Below, in pieces: positions 7,535-17,422 of a stretch of DNA of 64,000 nt (within the stretch, counting starts at the first letter, position 1; each line of letters opens with the position of its first letter). Made by a program: the position numbers and the translations under genes. The notes under the pieces are model-generated. The model ran no database searches. It was not told where the DNA came from and was given only the letters and a program-made list of their open reading frames with translations. Origin of the DNA: Candidatus Methanomethylicota archaeon (lineage in GTDB: Archaea; Thermoproteota; Methanomethylicia; Methanomethylicales; Methanomethylicaceae); assembly GCA_029887765.1 (NCBI GenBank), contig JARXPF010000001.1, forward strand, positions 288,750 to 352,749, in the 5' to 3' direction.

Positions 7535-7882
7535 TTAATCTTTTTTCAAATTTATTGGAATTTGATCTTTTAATTTAAATATATGAATTGGAGGATTAAA
7601 TCTATTATCATATTTGAATGTACCTTCCTTTCCTACAAGTATATTTTTAATTTCTTCTAATGTAGCTTTTTTACAAAAAGAATCTATTCCACCATGTAAA
7701 TCAGTATAATCATCATAGAAGAAAGAATTTTTAGCTTCAAGTACATCTATAATCTTTGCTTTCCCACTTTCTTCTTCTAATATTTCCATTAGGACCCTTA
7801 TTTCTCCACTAATATGGGATTTTCTCCACATTATATATTCAAATGTTATAATTTCATGAAATACCTCTTCTTTTATTTTCAT
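7535..7882 (-). CDS. Unknown protein, 115 residues
   Basis: I do not recognise this protein. It is a soluble, mixed alpha/beta sequence without membrane segments or clustered cysteines (one Cys near residue 69), rich in acidic residues, with an aromatic stretch FFYDDYTDLHGG in the middle. Codon use matches the AT-rich genome, so it is likely a real, resident gene. It precedes the osmC-like gene on the same strand and is divergent from metV, whose start lies 50 bases away. Confidence 0.6.
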   Translation of the reverse strand: MKIKEEVFHEIITFEYIMWRKSHISGEIRVLMEILEEESGKAKIIDVLEAKNSFFYDDYTDLHGGIDSFCKKATLEEIKNILVGKEGTFKYDNRFNPPIHIFKLKDQIPINLKKD

Positions 7883-7932
7883 TTTCTACACCACGATAAT
7901 TATAAATTGAGCTTTTAAATTTACTTTGTGGG

Positions 7933-8559
7933 TTGATTAAATTGATAATAACAAAACAAAAACCAAATTTATTAAAAAATCTTGAAAAATATAATAAAAT
8001 ATTCATTATTGGTTGTGGAAATTGTGCAACTATATGTAAAACAGGTGGTGAAAATGAAGTTAAAGCCTTGGCTGAAAAACTTGGTGATAAAGTTATTGGA
8101 AATATTGTAATAGAAAGTCCATGTAATTTAAAATTTTTAAAAAAAGATCTTAAACCATTTATGTATAGTAATGCAGAAGTTATTGTAGCTTTATGTTGTG
8201 GAGTTGGAGTACAGTCTATTGTTGAATTTACAAATAAAGAAGTTATTCCAGGTTTAGATACATTATTTTTAGGAGAAGTAGGAATAAAGGGAAGATTTTA
8301 TGAAAGATGTAGAGCTTGTGGAACTTGTATATTATATGAAACTGGTGGAATTTGTCCAATTTCAAGATGTGCAAAAAAATTATTAAATGGCCCATGTGGT
8401 GGAATGGTAAATGAAAAATGTGAAGTAGGTAATTATTCTAAGGATTGTGCTTGGATTTTAATTTATAAAAGATTAAAAGAATTAGGAAGAGATTTTGAAA
8501 AAATAATAGAAGTTCATAATTGGCAAAATAAACCTGGAGAATTAATATTAGGCGATTAA
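7933..8559 (+). CDS. metV: MetV-like zinc/iron-sulfur subunit of methylenetetrahydrofolate reductase
   Basis: A 208-residue, cysteine-rich protein. The N-terminal half carries CGNCATICKTGGE near residue 29 and LCCGVGVQS. The C-terminal half has CRACGTCILYETGGICPISRCAKK and NGPCGGMVNEKCEV. This pattern fits MetV/the C-terminal domain seen with MetF in acetogens and some archaea, where it supports electron delivery to MetF. The start is TTG at 7933, with another TTG at 7942. It ends one base before metF, so the two are almost certainly co-translated. The role is reduction of methylene- to methyl-tetrahydrofolate (or the archaeal pterin). Confidence 0.8.
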   Translation: MIKLIITKQKPNLLKNLEKYNKIFIIGCGNCATICKTGGENEVKALAEKLGDKVIGNIVIESPCNLKFLKKDLKPFMYSNAEVIVALCCGVGVQSIVEFTNKEVIPGLDTLFLGEVGIKGRFYERCRACGTCILYETGGICPISRCAKKLLNGPCGGMVNEKCEVGNYSKDCAWILIYKRLKELGRDFEKIIEVHNWQNKPGELILGD

Positions 8560-8560
8560 A

Positions 8561-9472
8561 ATGAAGAGAATATTTAGTGAATTCATGAAAGCTCTTTATA
8601 ATAATTCCTTTGTATTTACAACTGAAATAGAACCAAAAAAAACTGTTAATCCTGAAGGAATAATTAATTTAGCAAGAAAATTTAAAAATCATGTTATTGC
8701 ATGTAATATTACAGATAATCCAAGAGCTCATGCATATATGAATAGTATTATAGCATCATATATAATTCAAAGGGAAGTTGGTCTAGAAACTATATGTCAT
8801 ATGACTGTAAGAGATAGAAATAGATTGGCTTTAATATCTGATGTACTTGGAGCTTGTGCTTTAGGGATTAAGAATATTTTAACTATAACAGGAGATCATA
8901 CAACTATGGGGGACAATCCTAATGCCATGCCAGTATATGATATAGATTCAACTCAATTTATTTATATGTTGAGAAAAATGGTGGATGAGGGAATTGATCT
9001 TGCAGGTAATAAAATAGATGGAGAAGTAAGAATTCATATAGGAGCTGTTGGAAATCCTAATGCTAATCCATTTGAACCTGAAATTTTAAAAATAAAAAGA
9101 AAAATAAATGCAGGTGTAGAGTTTATTCAAACACAAATTGTCTTTGATGTAGAAAGAGCAAAAAGATTTATAGAAGAACTTAAAGCCCCTCCTCCTTTTA
9201 TATTAATTGGAATATTTCCATGTAATTCATATAGAATGGCAGAGTTTATAGATAAGAAAGTACCAGGAATCTCAGTTCCTAATGAATATAAAGAAGTTCT
9301 TAAAAAAGCAAATGAGAATAAAGAAAAAATTGATGAAAGTAATATTGAATATTTCTCAGAAATGATAAAAGAGCTTAAAAAAACTACAAGAGCTTCTGGA
9401 ATTCATATAATGACAATAAAGTATGAAGATATTGTTGGTAAGATAATAGATAGTGTTAAAGGAATATGTTAA
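8561..9472 (+). CDS. metF: Methylenetetrahydrofolate reductase
   Basis: A 303-residue TIM-barrel flavoprotein of the MetF family. Family segments visible are FVFTTEIEPKK at the N-terminus, NITDNPRA near residue 50, TVRDRNR near 83 and ILTITGDH near 109. This matches the PF02219 layout and length. It pairs with MetV directly upstream. Possible uses are the methyl branch of the Wood-Ljungdahl pathway or methyl supply for methionine. No other pathway gene is in this window, so the direction and carrier (folate or methanopterin) are open. Confidence 0.88.
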   Translation: MKRIFSEFMKALYNNSFVFTTEIEPKKTVNPEGIINLARKFKNHVIACNITDNPRAHAYMNSIIASYIIQREVGLETICHMTVRDRNRLALISDVLGACALGIKNILTITGDHTTMGDNPNAMPVYDIDSTQFIYMLRKMVDEGIDLAGNKIDGEVRIHIGAVGNPNANPFEPEILKIKRKINAGVEFIQTQIVFDVERAKRFIEELKAPPPFILIGIFPCNSYRMAEFIDKKVPGISVPNEYKEVLKKANENKEKIDESNIEYFSEMIKELKKTTRASGIHIMTIKYEDIVGKIIDSVKGIC

Positions 9473-9861
9473 ATTAAGTATTATTTTATAAATATAGTTG
9501 TATATACTTATTTATTATTTTGATTTTATCATAATATTAAAAACTTTGAATTTGGAAATATTAGAAGAAATTTACTTGTTCTATAACAAAATTTCTCACA
9601 ACTTCATTGTAATATAGAAGTATAAGCTTCAAAATCTCCAAAAGCAATTTTTGAAAAAAGTCCTCTTGAATAATTTTATTATCATATAAGAAAGTATTTG
9701 AAATCAATGTAAAGTAAATCTTTCCTAAATCGCTCAATTAATCTTTCAAACTATTAATTTTTACTTAATAATTTAACTATTAACAAATTTTTATATAGTA
9801 AAATGAAAGTAATTCAAATTCAATACCTTAAAAGGAAGCAAATTATACCCATTTGGTAAGC
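9473..9861. other. Intergenic stretch, AT-rich, with possible decayed coding remnant
   Basis: There is no intact gene in these 389 bases. On the minus strand between about 9745 and 9580, two short reading frames in different phases give ERLIERFRKDLLYIDFKYF and then LLYYNEVVRNFVIEQ. This sounds like a frameshifted gene remnant, but it is short and may be chance. No terminator, RNA or repeat is clear. The right part should contain the downstream region of the leftward tRNA-Arg. Confidence 0.4.
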
Positions 9862-9935
9862 GGGCCCGGTGGGATTTGAACCCACGACCATCGACTTAGG
9901 AGGCCGACGCGCTATCCATACTGCGCCACGGGCCC
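9862..9935 (-). tRNA. tRNA-Arg (anticodon CCT)
   Basis: A 74-nt minus-strand tRNA. The acceptor is GGGCCCG/CGGGCCC, D stem GCGC/GCGC, anticodon stem TCGGC/GTCGA with loop CTCCTAA (anticodon CCT) and T arm GTGGG-TTCAAAT-CCCAC. It reads AGG codons. There is no intron and no encoded CCA. All stems are almost entirely G-C, as in thermophiles. Confidence 0.96.
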
Positions 9936-10037
9936 AAATATTTAATCCAAGAATGTTAATAAAAAATTTATTTGAAAGTATTAATTTATATCAATTAAAT
10001 ACATATAAATAAATCCTTATGATAATTTTGAAATAAT

Positions 10038-11087
10038 ATGGAAAAAAGTTTAAAAGTACATAAAAAAAGAGCTGAGGAAATTCGAAAAATATTAATTAAA
10101 AAAAATTTAATTGATTATTCAAGAAAGATTATTTCTAATGGTGAATTTGTTTATATTCCAATATTAAGAGAAGTAAATGAAGAAGAATTAAAATCATTAG
10201 CTCCAATAGAATTAATAAACATAGAATTACCATTATCTAAGAAAAAATTTAAAAATATTATGGAAGCATTGGATGGAATTCTTCCACCATATCTTCTCAC
10301 CTTAGTACCAAGTTCTTTTGATATTGTAGGAGATATTGCAATTTTAGAAAAACTTGAGCCTGAATTAATTCCTTATAAAAAAGAAATAGCTGAAGCAATA
10401 ATGAAAGTTCATACAAATGTAAAAACTGTATTATTAAAAACTGGAAAAGTTGAAGGAATTTTTAGAATACCAAATTATGAATTAATAGGAGGAATTGAAA
10501 AATATAAAACAATTCATAAAGAATATGGAATAAAATTAAAAGTTGATTTATCTAAAGCATATTATTCTCCTCGTTTAGCAACTGAACATAATAGAGTAGC
10601 ATTACAAGTTAAAGATGGAGAGATTGTAATAGACATGTTTGCAGGAGTGGGGCCATTTTCAATAATGATAGCTCAGAGAGTTAAAGCTAAGATTTATGCC
10701 ATAGATATAAATCCTAATGCTGTAGAACTTATTAAAGAAAATATAAGAATTAATAAATTAAAAGGAGAAATAATACCATTATGTGGAGATGTAAGAAATT
10801 TCTCAAATATATTAATGAATATTGCTAATAGAGTTATAATGAATCTTCCTGGAGGAGCTATATCATACTTAGATTGTGCTATGAAATTCTTAAAGAAAGA
10901 AGGAGGAATAGTTCATTTATATGCTTTTTCAAAAGAAGAAGATTTTGAAAAATTTAATAATGATTTATCTTTAAAATTAAGTTCATTAACAGAATATTAT
11001 AAAATATTGAATTTTAAAGAAGTTAGACCAGTAGCTCCAAGAGAGTGGCAAATAGTAATAGATTTTTTTGCTAAACCTATTCAATAA
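10038..11087 (+). CDS. trm5: tRNA (guanine37-N1)-methyltransferase Trm5
   Basis: A 349-residue protein. It has an N-terminal D1-like domain, a central linker and a C-terminal SAM domain with motif I DMFAGVGPFSIMIAQ near residue 200, AIDINPNAVEL near 222 and the Trm5 hallmark NLPGGA near 273. Trm5 forms m1G37, which prevents frameshifting. The archaeal enzyme can also start wyosine synthesis. The last 11 bases overlap the end of the convergent DUF371 gene. Confidence 0.92.
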   Translation: MEKSLKVHKKRAEEIRKILIKKNLIDYSRKIISNGEFVYIPILREVNEEELKSLAPIELINIELPLSKKKFKNIMEALDGILPPYLLTLVPSSFDIVGDIAILEKLEPELIPYKKEIAEAIMKVHTNVKTVLLKTGKVEGIFRIPNYELIGGIEKYKTIHKEYGIKLKVDLSKAYYSPRLATEHNRVALQVKDGEIVIDMFAGVGPFSIMIAQRVKAKIYAIDINPNAVELIKENIRINKLKGEIIPLCGDVRNFSNILMNIANRVIMNLPGGAISYLDCAMKFLKKEGGIVHLYAFSKEEDFEKFNNDLSLKLSSLTEYYKILNFKEVRPVAPREWQIVIDFFAKPIQ

Positions 11088-11493
11088 TAAGTGTAATTTT
11101 TATTCTTGTATTTGGATTTTTGAGAAGTTCTACAAATTCTCTATTTAAATCAAAAGCAGCTTTATTTGCATAAATCATAAGTGTTCTATCACATACAAAA
11201 CTACTTTTTCTAATTACCATATCATTTTCACTTTTAAAAGATAATTTAGAATGTCCTTTTCCCCAAACTTCTTCATAAATTCCTCCTACTTCAATTATTA
11301 ATCCTATATTGGCTTTATCATCTTTAGCTCTTTCTTTAAATTCAATTGGAAGATCTTTTAAAGCTAATTCTGAACGTGTTGCAATTATACAGTCGCCTTT
11401 TTTACTTTTAACTTCATGTTTTGTTATTTCCATAGTAGTTTTATGAAGAGCTGTAATTAAACTATCTCCCCATGCATGAAATGATATTTTCAT
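11077..11493 (-). CDS. DUF371 family protein
   Basis: A 138-residue archaeal protein that fits DUF371. It has the segment ALHKTTMEITKHE near residue 16, KKGDCIIATRSE near 31 and an internal GGIYEEVWGKGH motif. The function is not known. It is a small beta-rich soluble protein conserved widely in archaea. Its 3' end overlaps trm5 by 11 bases in a tail-to-tail arrangement, and it starts 37 bases from the divergent pcm gene. Confidence 0.8.
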   Translation of the reverse strand: MKISFHAWGDSLITALHKTTMEITKHEVKSKKGDCIIATRSELALKDLPIEFKERAKDDKANIGLIIEVGGIYEEVWGKGHSKLSFKSENDMVIRKSSFVCDRTLMIYANKAAFDLNREFVELLKNPNTRIKITLIIE

Positions 11494-11529
11494 ATATATT
11501 TTTATTAAAGTAATTTAAAAATAAAATTT

Positions 11530-12249
11530 GTGAGATTCTTGTCTTTTAAGAATAAAAAATCTCTTAAAGAAAAAAGAGAAGAATTAATAAAAAGATTAAT
11601 AGAGAGAGGAGTTTTAAATAAATCTGAAGTTATAAAAGCCATGCTTAAAGTTCCTAGAGAAGAATTTGTTTTAGAAAGTCTTAAAGAAGAAGCTTATGTT
11701 GATGCTCCTTTACCAACATTAAAAGGTCAAACTATATCTGCTCCTCATATGGTTGCTATAATGTGTGAACTCCTTGATTTAAATATAGGCCATAAAGTTT
11801 TAGAAGTTGGAGCAGGAAGTGGATATCATGCTGCAGTTTGTGCTGAAATTGTTGCACCAAGTGACATACCTAGAGAAAAATGGGGGCATGTATATACTAT
11901 TGAATTATTTAAAGAACTTGTAGAATTTGCAAGAAATAATTTAAAAAAATGTGGTTATGATGATAGAGTTACTGTAATAGAAGGAGATGGAACTCTTGGT
12001 TATCCTGAAGCAGCACCGTATGATAGAATTTTAGTAACTGCAGCTGCTCCAAAAATCCCTCCTCCATTAAAAGAACAATTAAAAGACGGGGGTAAATTAG
12101 TAATACCAATTGGAGAGGCTTATTCAATTCAAGAACTTATTTTAGTAGAAAAAATAGGAAATGAATTCAAAGAATTTAGATGTGGTGGATGTATATTTGT
12201 ACCTCTTTATGGTAAATATGGATGGGAAAAATTAGAACCATCTATCTAA
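11530..12249 (+). CDS. pcm: Protein-L-isoaspartate O-methyltransferase
   Basis: A 239-residue PCMT-family enzyme. It carries [19 protein letters not shown] near residue 66, motif [15 protein letters not shown] near 94 and [14 protein letters not shown] near 163, all typical of Pcm. It methylates isoaspartyl residues with SAM and starts repair of spontaneously aged proteins, which matters in hot-living cells. The start is GTG at 11530. The N-terminus is slightly longer than average. The 3' end overlaps the convergent FEN1 gene by 18 bases. Confidence 0.92.
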   Translation: MRFLSFKNKKSLKEKREELIKRLIERGVLNKSEVIKAMLKVPREEFVLESLKEEAYVDAPLPTLKGQTISAPHMVAIMCELLDLNIGHKVLEVGAGSGYHAAVCAEIVAPSDIPREKWGHVYTIELFKELVEFARNNLKKCGYDDRVTVIEGDGTLGYPEAAPYDRILVTAAAPKIPPPLKEQLKDGGKLVIPIGEAYSIQELILVEKIGNEFKEFRCGGCIFVPLYGKYGWEKLEPSI

Positions 12250-13254
12250 TCCTAAGCTTTTATCAATCTTTCTAAGCTTTGATAAAGCAGATTCAACTCT
12301 TTCAATAGAAAAATCATGTTCATCACAAAGTATTTGTTTTACTTTATCTTCATTTGGCTTATTCCAAACTAATTTATATTCAAAAGTAACTTTGGGATTT
12401 AAGAAAATTTCTCTAATAGCATCAATATCTATTGAAGGATCTTTTGGAATTGCTCCTTTTTCTATTGCAAATTTAAGTGAAGAATAGAGTTTTATTATTC
12501 TTAAAGCTTTTTTTGGTCCAATTCCTTTAAATCCATCTGGATTAAAATCAGTGCCTAAAAGTATGGCTATATCTATTAATTGTTCTCTTGTAAGACCATG
12601 TTCTTTTAAAGTTTTATCTAAAAATATTATCTCTGGTTCTATTTCGATATAAACAGGTTTATTTGGAAGTTTTCTTCTACCAGATATTGTTAAATTTCTT
12701 ATAAGTCTTGGAGTACCAAAAAGTAAGGAATCATAATCTTGACTTACAGTAGCCCAAGTATCTCCTTTAATAGTCATAGCTGCAGCTTGAGCTTCTCCTT
12801 CAGATGGTGCTTGAACCCATGGAACACCTAAAGCATCCAAAAGTTTTTTAGAATCTTCAATCATTTCACTTGTAAGTCTAGCAGTAGCTTGAGCTACTTT
12901 TCTTGCTGTTTCAAAATCTCCACGTTCAATTGCAGCTTTATATTCTTCTTCAGCTTTTTCTTTCAATTCCATTCTTCTTTCAATTTCCTTAAGTTTTAAT
13001 TCAGGAGGTTTTCCATCAAAAACATATACTGGCTTAAGTCCAGCTTCTAAAAAATTTACAGTTCTATAAAAAAGCCCACTTAAATGACTAGTTATTTTAC
13101 CTTTAGAATCAATTAATGGAGTTCCATCTGGTTGTCTTATTATAGAAAGAAATTGATAAAGTGCATTATAAGCATCAATAGCTAAAACTTTACCTTTAAG
13201 AGATTCCAATGTTATTGTTGTTGGTGTTACTAAATCTCTGAGATCTACTCCCAT
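12232..13254 (-). CDS. fen: Flap endonuclease 1
   Basis: A 340-residue FEN1 of normal archaeal length. The N-domain begins MGVDLRDLV and contains [12 protein letters not shown] and [10 protein letters not shown]. The I-domain has [12 protein letters not shown] and [10 protein letters not shown], followed by the H3TH region [19 protein letters not shown]. These supply the acidic metal ligands for 5' flap cleavage in Okazaki fragment maturation and repair. The C-terminus SLGLDRWF resembles a PCNA-binding PIP box with the leading Gln replaced. It follows the small wHTH-like gene by one base. Confidence 0.95.
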   Translation of the reverse strand: MGVDLRDLVTPTTITLESLKGKVLAIDAYNALYQFLSIIRQPDGTPLIDSKGKITSHLSGLFYRTVNFLEAGLKPVYVFDGKPPELKLKEIERRMELKEKAEEEYKAAIERGDFETARKVAQATARLTSEMIEDSKKLLDALGVPWVQAPSEGEAQAAAMTIKGDTWATVSQDYDSLLFGTPRLIRNLTISGRRKLPNKPVYIEIEPEIIFLDKTLKEHGLTREQLIDIAILLGTDFNPDGFKGIGPKKALRIIKLYSSLKFAIEKGAIPKDPSIDIDAIREIFLNPKVTFEYKLVWNKPNEDKVKQILCDEHDFSIERVESALSKLRKIDKSLGLDRWF

Positions 13255-13255
13255 A

Positions 13256-13501
13256 TCATGATTCCTTCTGTTTAATTATAGTTATTAATTTTCCCTTTTT
13301 TAAAGAAGACACATTTATTTTCCCAGTCAACTCTAGCTTCATAAGAACTTTATTAAGAATAGGAAGAGAGATTTCTTTAACCATACTTTTTAGCATTTCA
13401 AATAATTCATCATCTTTTAAACTACCTTCTTTTCTTCTAAGAAGATCTAATATTATTAGATCTAAAGGTTCAGATCTCCAAACTGTATCATTTTCTGACA
13501 T
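13256..13501 (-). CDS. Small winged-helix-like protein between cdc48 and fen
   Basis: An 81-residue protein that I cannot assign to a named family. Predicted helices around [12 protein letters not shown] and [15 protein letters not shown] followed by a basic beta-hairpin ([16 protein letters not shown]) look like a winged helix-turn-helix. A nucleic-acid-binding role is therefore plausible but unproven. It sits between cdc48 (11 bases) and fen (1 base) on the same strand, so it is co-transcribed with both. Confidence 0.6.
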   Translation of the reverse strand: MSENDTVWRSEPLDLIILDLLRRKEGSLKDDELFEMLKSMVKEISLPILNKVLMKLELTGKINVSSLKKGKLITIIKQKES

Positions 13502-13512
13502 TTAAATTCACT

Positions 13513-15711
13513 TTATATAAAGTTTATTAGAGGTTGTTTTCCTGATATTAAACGCTTACTTTTTTCTTCCCAAGCTTTATAGTATTTAATCATATCTTCA
13601 GTAATAGAAGGTTTAACTTTATTCATAGCTTTTTCAAAATGACGCATGTATATTTCATTAGCATCTGGATTTTCTCTTAAAGCCATAAGAGCTGCTTCTC
13701 TACATATTGCTTCTATATCTGATCCAGCATATCCTTTAGTTAAATTAGCAAGTCTTTCTAAATCTACATCTTTTGCTAAAGGCATATTTCTAGTATGAAT
13801 CTTAAATATTTGAAGCCTTGTTGGAGCATCTGGTTCTGGAACATAAACTAATCTATCAAATCTTCCTGGTCTTAATAGAGCTGGATCAATCATGTCTGGT
13901 CTATTAGTAGCACCAATTACTACTACATTTTCAAGATCTACTATTCCATCCATTTCAGTTAATAATTGACTAATAACTCTTTCAGTAACCATAGAGTCGC
14001 CTCCTCCAGCCCATCTAATTGGTGCTATTGAATCTATTTCATCAAAAAATATTACTGCTGGAGCGGCCATTCTTGCTCTTCTAAATACTTCTCTTATAGC
14101 TCTTTCTGATTCTCCAACCCATTTACTAAATATTTCTGGCCCTTTTACAGTTATGAAATTAGCTTCACTTTCATTAGCTACTGCTTTTGCTAATAATGTT
14201 TTTCCACAACCTGGAGGACCATAAAGTAATACTCCTTTTGGAGGTTTTATTCCAAGTCTTTTGAATTTTTCAGGATATCTTAATGGCCATTCTACACATT
14301 CTCTAAGCTCTTGTTTTACTTCTTCTAATCCTCCTATATCTTCCCATCTAACAGTAGGTATTTCAACATAAATTTCTCTTAATTCAGTTGGAGTAATTTC
14401 TTTATAAGCAGCTTCAAAATCTTCCATTCTAACTTCAAGTTTTTCTAAAACTTCTGGAGGTATTTTATCTTGTTGAATATCTATTTCTGGAAGATAACGC
14501 CTTAAAGCTTTCATAGCAGCTTCTCTACAAAGAGCTGCAATATCAGCTCCAACAAAACCATGGGTTATATTAGCAATCTTTTTTAAATCTACATCTTTTG
14601 CTAAAGGCATATTTCTAGTATGAATTTGAAGAATTTCCAATCTTTCATTAGCAGAAGGGACTCCAATTTCAATTTCTCTATCAAATCTACCAGGTCTTCT
14701 AAGAGCAGGATCTAATGCATTAGGTCTATTAGTAGCACCAATTACAATTACATCTCCTCTAGCCTCTAATCCATCCATAAGTGCTAAAAGTTGAGCTACA
14801 ACTCTTTTCTCAACTTCTCCAGTAACTTCCTCTCTTTTTGGAGCAATAGCATCAATTTCATCTATAAATATTATTGCAGGAGCGTGTTGTTTTGCTTCTT
14901 CAAAATATTCTCTAAGTTTTTGTTCTGATTCTCCATAGAATTTACTCATAATTTCTGGGCCATTTATAGCTATGAAATAAGCATCTGTTTCATTAGCTAC
15001 TGCTTTTGCTAATAATGTTTTTCCACAACCTGGAGGACCATAAAGTAATACTCCTTTTGGTGGATCAATTCCAAGTCTTTTGAAAAGTTCAGGATGTCTA
15101 AGAGGAAGTTCTACCATTTCTCTTATTTTACGTATAGCTTCTTTTAATCCACCTATATCTTCATAAGTTATTCTAGGAACTCTTGAGATTTCTGTAGGTT
15201 TTTCAAGTATAGTTAAATTAGTTTCATCAGTCACAAGAACAATACCAGATGGTTTTGTAGAAACAACAATAAAAGGAATAGCTTGACCAAGAACAGGTAT
15301 TAATACTTGATCTCCTTCAACAAGAGGAGTATCTGCTAATCTTCTTTTAACAAAATTAATAAAACCAGGATCAACAGTAATTGTAAAAGATACTGGTGCA
15401 AGTTTAACCATATTAGCTGGTTTTACCTCAGCTTTTCTTACAATTACTTTTTCACCTATTCCAATATTTGCATTTTTTCTAATTAATCCATCCATTCTTA
15501 TTATATCCATTCCTTGATCTTCTGTATAAGCTGGCCAAACTATAGCTGCAGTTTTTCTTTTACCTTCTATTTCAACAACATCTCCAACATTTACTCCTAA
15601 AGCTTTCATAGCATTAACATCAATTCTAACTTTACCTCTACCAACATCTCTTTGTTTTGATTCTGCTACTCTCAATACTAATTCACGTTTCTCTGGTTGT
15701 TCTTTTTCCAC
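13513..15711 (-). CDS. cdc48: Cdc48/VAT AAA+ ATPase
   Basis: A 732-residue double AAA+ protein. The N-terminal double-psi barrel domain (about residues 1-180) is followed by D1 with Walker A GPPGCGKT and Walker [13 protein letters not shown], and by D2 with Walker A GPPGCGKT, Walker [13 protein letters not shown] and arginine-finger segments [10 protein letters not shown] and [10 protein letters not shown]. It acts as a hexameric unfoldase feeding substrates to the proteasome or disassembling complexes. The GTG start at 15711 follows a strong GGAGGT site. It is the first gene of a cdc48-wHTH-fen transcript. Confidence 0.96.
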   Translation of the reverse strand: MEKEQPEKRELVLRVAESKQRDVGRGKVRIDVNAMKALGVNVGDVVEIEGKRKTAAIVWPAYTEDQGMDIIRMDGLIRKNANIGIGEKVIVRKAEVKPANMVKLAPVSFTITVDPGFINFVKRRLADTPLVEGDQVLIPVLGQAIPFIVVSTKPSGIVLVTDETNLTILEKPTEISRVPRITYEDIGGLKEAIRKIREMVELPLRHPELFKRLGIDPPKGVLLYGPPGCGKTLLAKAVANETDAYFIAINGPEIMSKFYGESEQKLREYFEEAKQHAPAIIFIDEIDAIAPKREEVTGEVEKRVVAQLLALMDGLEARGDVIVIGATNRPNALDPALRRPGRFDREIEIGVPSANERLEILQIHTRNMPLAKDVDLKKIANITHGFVGADIAALCREAAMKALRRYLPEIDIQQDKIPPEVLEKLEVRMEDFEAAYKEITPTELREIYVEIPTVRWEDIGGLEEVKQELRECVEWPLRYPEKFKRLGIKPPKGVLLYGPPGCGKTLLAKAVANESEANFITVKGPEIFSKWVGESERAIREVFRRARMAAPAVIFFDEIDSIAPIRWAGGGDSMVTERVISQLLTEMDGIVDLENVVVIGATNRPDMIDPALLRPGRFDRLVYVPEPDAPTRLQIFKIHTRNMPLAKDVDLERLANLTKGYAGSDIEAICREAALMALRENPDANEIYMRHFEKAMNKVKPSITEDMIKYYKAWEEKSKRLISGKQPLINFI

Positions 15712-15786
15712 TACTGATTACCTCCATAGAAAATCAAAAACATAGATCAAATAAAATTAATAAAAATGTAGAAATAAAAGTTACTA

Positions 15787-16074
15787 TTATCCTGGTAATG
15801 TTTGAACTATTTCTACATCTACTTGTCCAACACCTTTAATTTTACTGAATATTTCTTCTAATGGTTGAGTACCTCCTTCAAAAACTGATGGCATTATTAC
15901 AAAAACTCTAAGTACTTTTATTCCAAAAGCTATTGCTTCCTCTGTTATTTTATGAATAAATAGATTTTTATTTTCTTTTGGAAAAGCTTCCTTAATTCTT
16001 TCTTTTAAAGATTCTAAATCTACTTGATCATCTTCTGGAAATATTCTAAAAATTGCTAATAAATTATTTGGCAA
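15787..16074 (-). CDS. ef1b: Translation elongation factor 1-beta
   Basis: The 95-residue form starting at TTG 16074 fits archaeal aEF-1beta (about 90 residues). The TTG lies 4 bases after a GAGGTGAT ribosome site. Longer in-frame starts (GTG 16104) would run into the upstream gene and swallow that site. The C-terminal part contains AFGIKVLRVFVIMPS and EEIFSKIKGVGQVDVEIVQ, the conserved nucleotide-exchange region that recharges EF-1A with GTP. The gene is paired with the upstream zinc-ribbon gene, as in most archaea. Confidence 0.93.
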   Translation of the reverse strand: MPNNLLAIFRIFPEDDQVDLESLKERIKEAFPKENKNLFIHKITEEAIAFGIKVLRVFVIMPSVFEGGTQPLEEIFSKIKGVGQVDVEIVQTLPG

Positions 16075-16084
16075 TTTTATCACC

Positions 16085-16261
16085 TCATGGTCCAATAAAT
16101 CCACATTTTGGACATTTATAAGGATTTACCAATTCTCTGCATCTTTCACATCTCCAAAAACTTATTTCTCCACAATTTGGACATGGAAGTTTAACTCCTT
16201 TTTCTCCAGGTATTATAGGTCTATTACATGAAATACATATTGGCAATTCTAATTCACTCAT
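16085..16261 (-). CDS. Small zinc-ribbon protein (HVO_2753-type)
   Basis: A 58-residue protein with four CxxC knuckles: CISC, CPNC, CERC and CPKC. This is the layout of small archaeal two-zinc-finger proteins that are regularly encoded next to EF-1beta and are annotated as putative RNA-binding. ATG 16261 is preferred over GTG 16273 because GGTGA lies just upstream of it. Its TGA stop overlaps the ribosome site of the EF-1beta gene. Confidence 0.88.
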   Translation of the reverse strand: MSELELPICISCNRPIIPGEKGVKLPCPNCGEISFWRCERCRELVNPYKCPKCGFIGP

Positions 16262-16283
16262 TCTATTCACCAAAGTAATATGC

Positions 16284-17375
16284 TTAAAGGATTTTTTCTA
16301 ATATATAAACTTTTAATAATCTTAATAATGGAATAAATGTAGTAGTTATAATTTTAGAAGTTGCAATTCTATTAATTGCAGATCCTTGAAAATCCATATC
16401 ATAATATGAAATTTCTTTTAATAAACCTAAATGATAAGCTTTTTCTAATATTTTCTCAATTTCTTTTTCATTCATAATTCTAAATAATTTTGCAGTAAGA
16501 AGCATTTTTCTAAATTCATTAAGATATAGTTCTTTCCATTTTTTATCAAACATTGATAAATTATTAAGTGCTATCATTTTACCTGCTATTTTTGCTGTTA
16601 AACAACCAAATACAATTCCTCCACCAGTTGTAGGTTTTACAAAACCAGCAGCATCTCCTATAGAAACTATATTTCCCTTAACAGTATTATCAACAGGACC
16701 TCCAATTACAATTTTACCCCATAGAGTTCTTAATATTCTTCCTTTAAATTTTATATTTTTATTAATAAATCTTTCAAGTAGTTCTTTAGGATTTCCACTA
16801 GATGCTAATCCTAATCTTACATGATCCATTCTAGGAACTGCCCATACAAAGAATTCTGGTGTCCATTTTCCAGTATATATTTCAACACAATCTTTATCAA
16901 AATTTTTCAATTCTATATCAAATTGAATTGCAGGTATTGACTTTGGAATTTTTAATCCAAATTTTCTACAAATTCTAGCTTTAACTCCTTCAGCATTTAC
17001 TAATATGTCATAATTAAAAGAAGAATTAAATGAAGTATTGGTTAATATTTTTACACCAACTTTTTCAGCCATATCCATAAGTTTAAGATCAAATTTTTCT
17101 CTATCAATTACTACAGCTTTGTATTCATTAAGAAGAATTTCATAACATTTTCCCATTGGTGAAAATATTTTAACTCTTTTAATTTTATTAATAATTACAT
17201 CTTCATAATTTGGTAAAATATTTTTTAAACCTTTTATACTTACAAGACCAGCACAATGATCTGGTTTTCCTATTTCTTTATCTTCTTCAATTAAAGTAAC
17301 TTCTGCACCATTTAAAGCTGCTTCTCTAGCAGCAGTTAATCCAGCTGGTCCTCCTCCTATAACTAAAACTTTCAT
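16284..17375 (-). CDS. Geranylgeranyl reductase family flavoprotein
   Basis: A 363-residue FAD enzyme. The Rossmann motif VIGGGPAGLTAARE is at the very N-terminus, GKPDHCAGLVS near residue 37, and the second FAD motif GNIVSIGDAAGFVKPTTGGG near residue 233. This fits archaeal digeranylgeranylglycerophospholipid reductases, which saturate the isoprenoid chains of membrane lipids. Paralogues acting on other geranylgeranyl groups exist, so the substrate is inferred. It diverges from pth2, with 47 bases between the starts. Confidence 0.88.
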   Translation of the reverse strand: MKVLVIGGGPAGLTAAREAALNGAEVTLIEEDKEIGKPDHCAGLVSIKGLKNILPNYEDVIINKIKRVKIFSPMGKCYEILLNEYKAVVIDREKFDLKLMDMAEKVGVKILTNTSFNSSFNYDILVNAEGVKARICRKFGLKIPKSIPAIQFDIELKNFDKDCVEIYTGKWTPEFFVWAVPRMDHVRLGLASSGNPKELLERFINKNIKFKGRILRTLWGKIVIGGPVDNTVKGNIVSIGDAAGFVKPTTGGGIVFGCLTAKIAGKMIALNNLSMFDKKWKELYLNEFRKMLLTAKLFRIMNEKEIEKILEKAYHLGLLKEISYYDMDFQGSAINRIATSKIITTTFIPLLRLLKVYILEKIL

Positions 17376-17422
17376 TCTTTATCCAAAATAAATTTCTATA
17401 AGCATCCTTTTTAAAACATATT

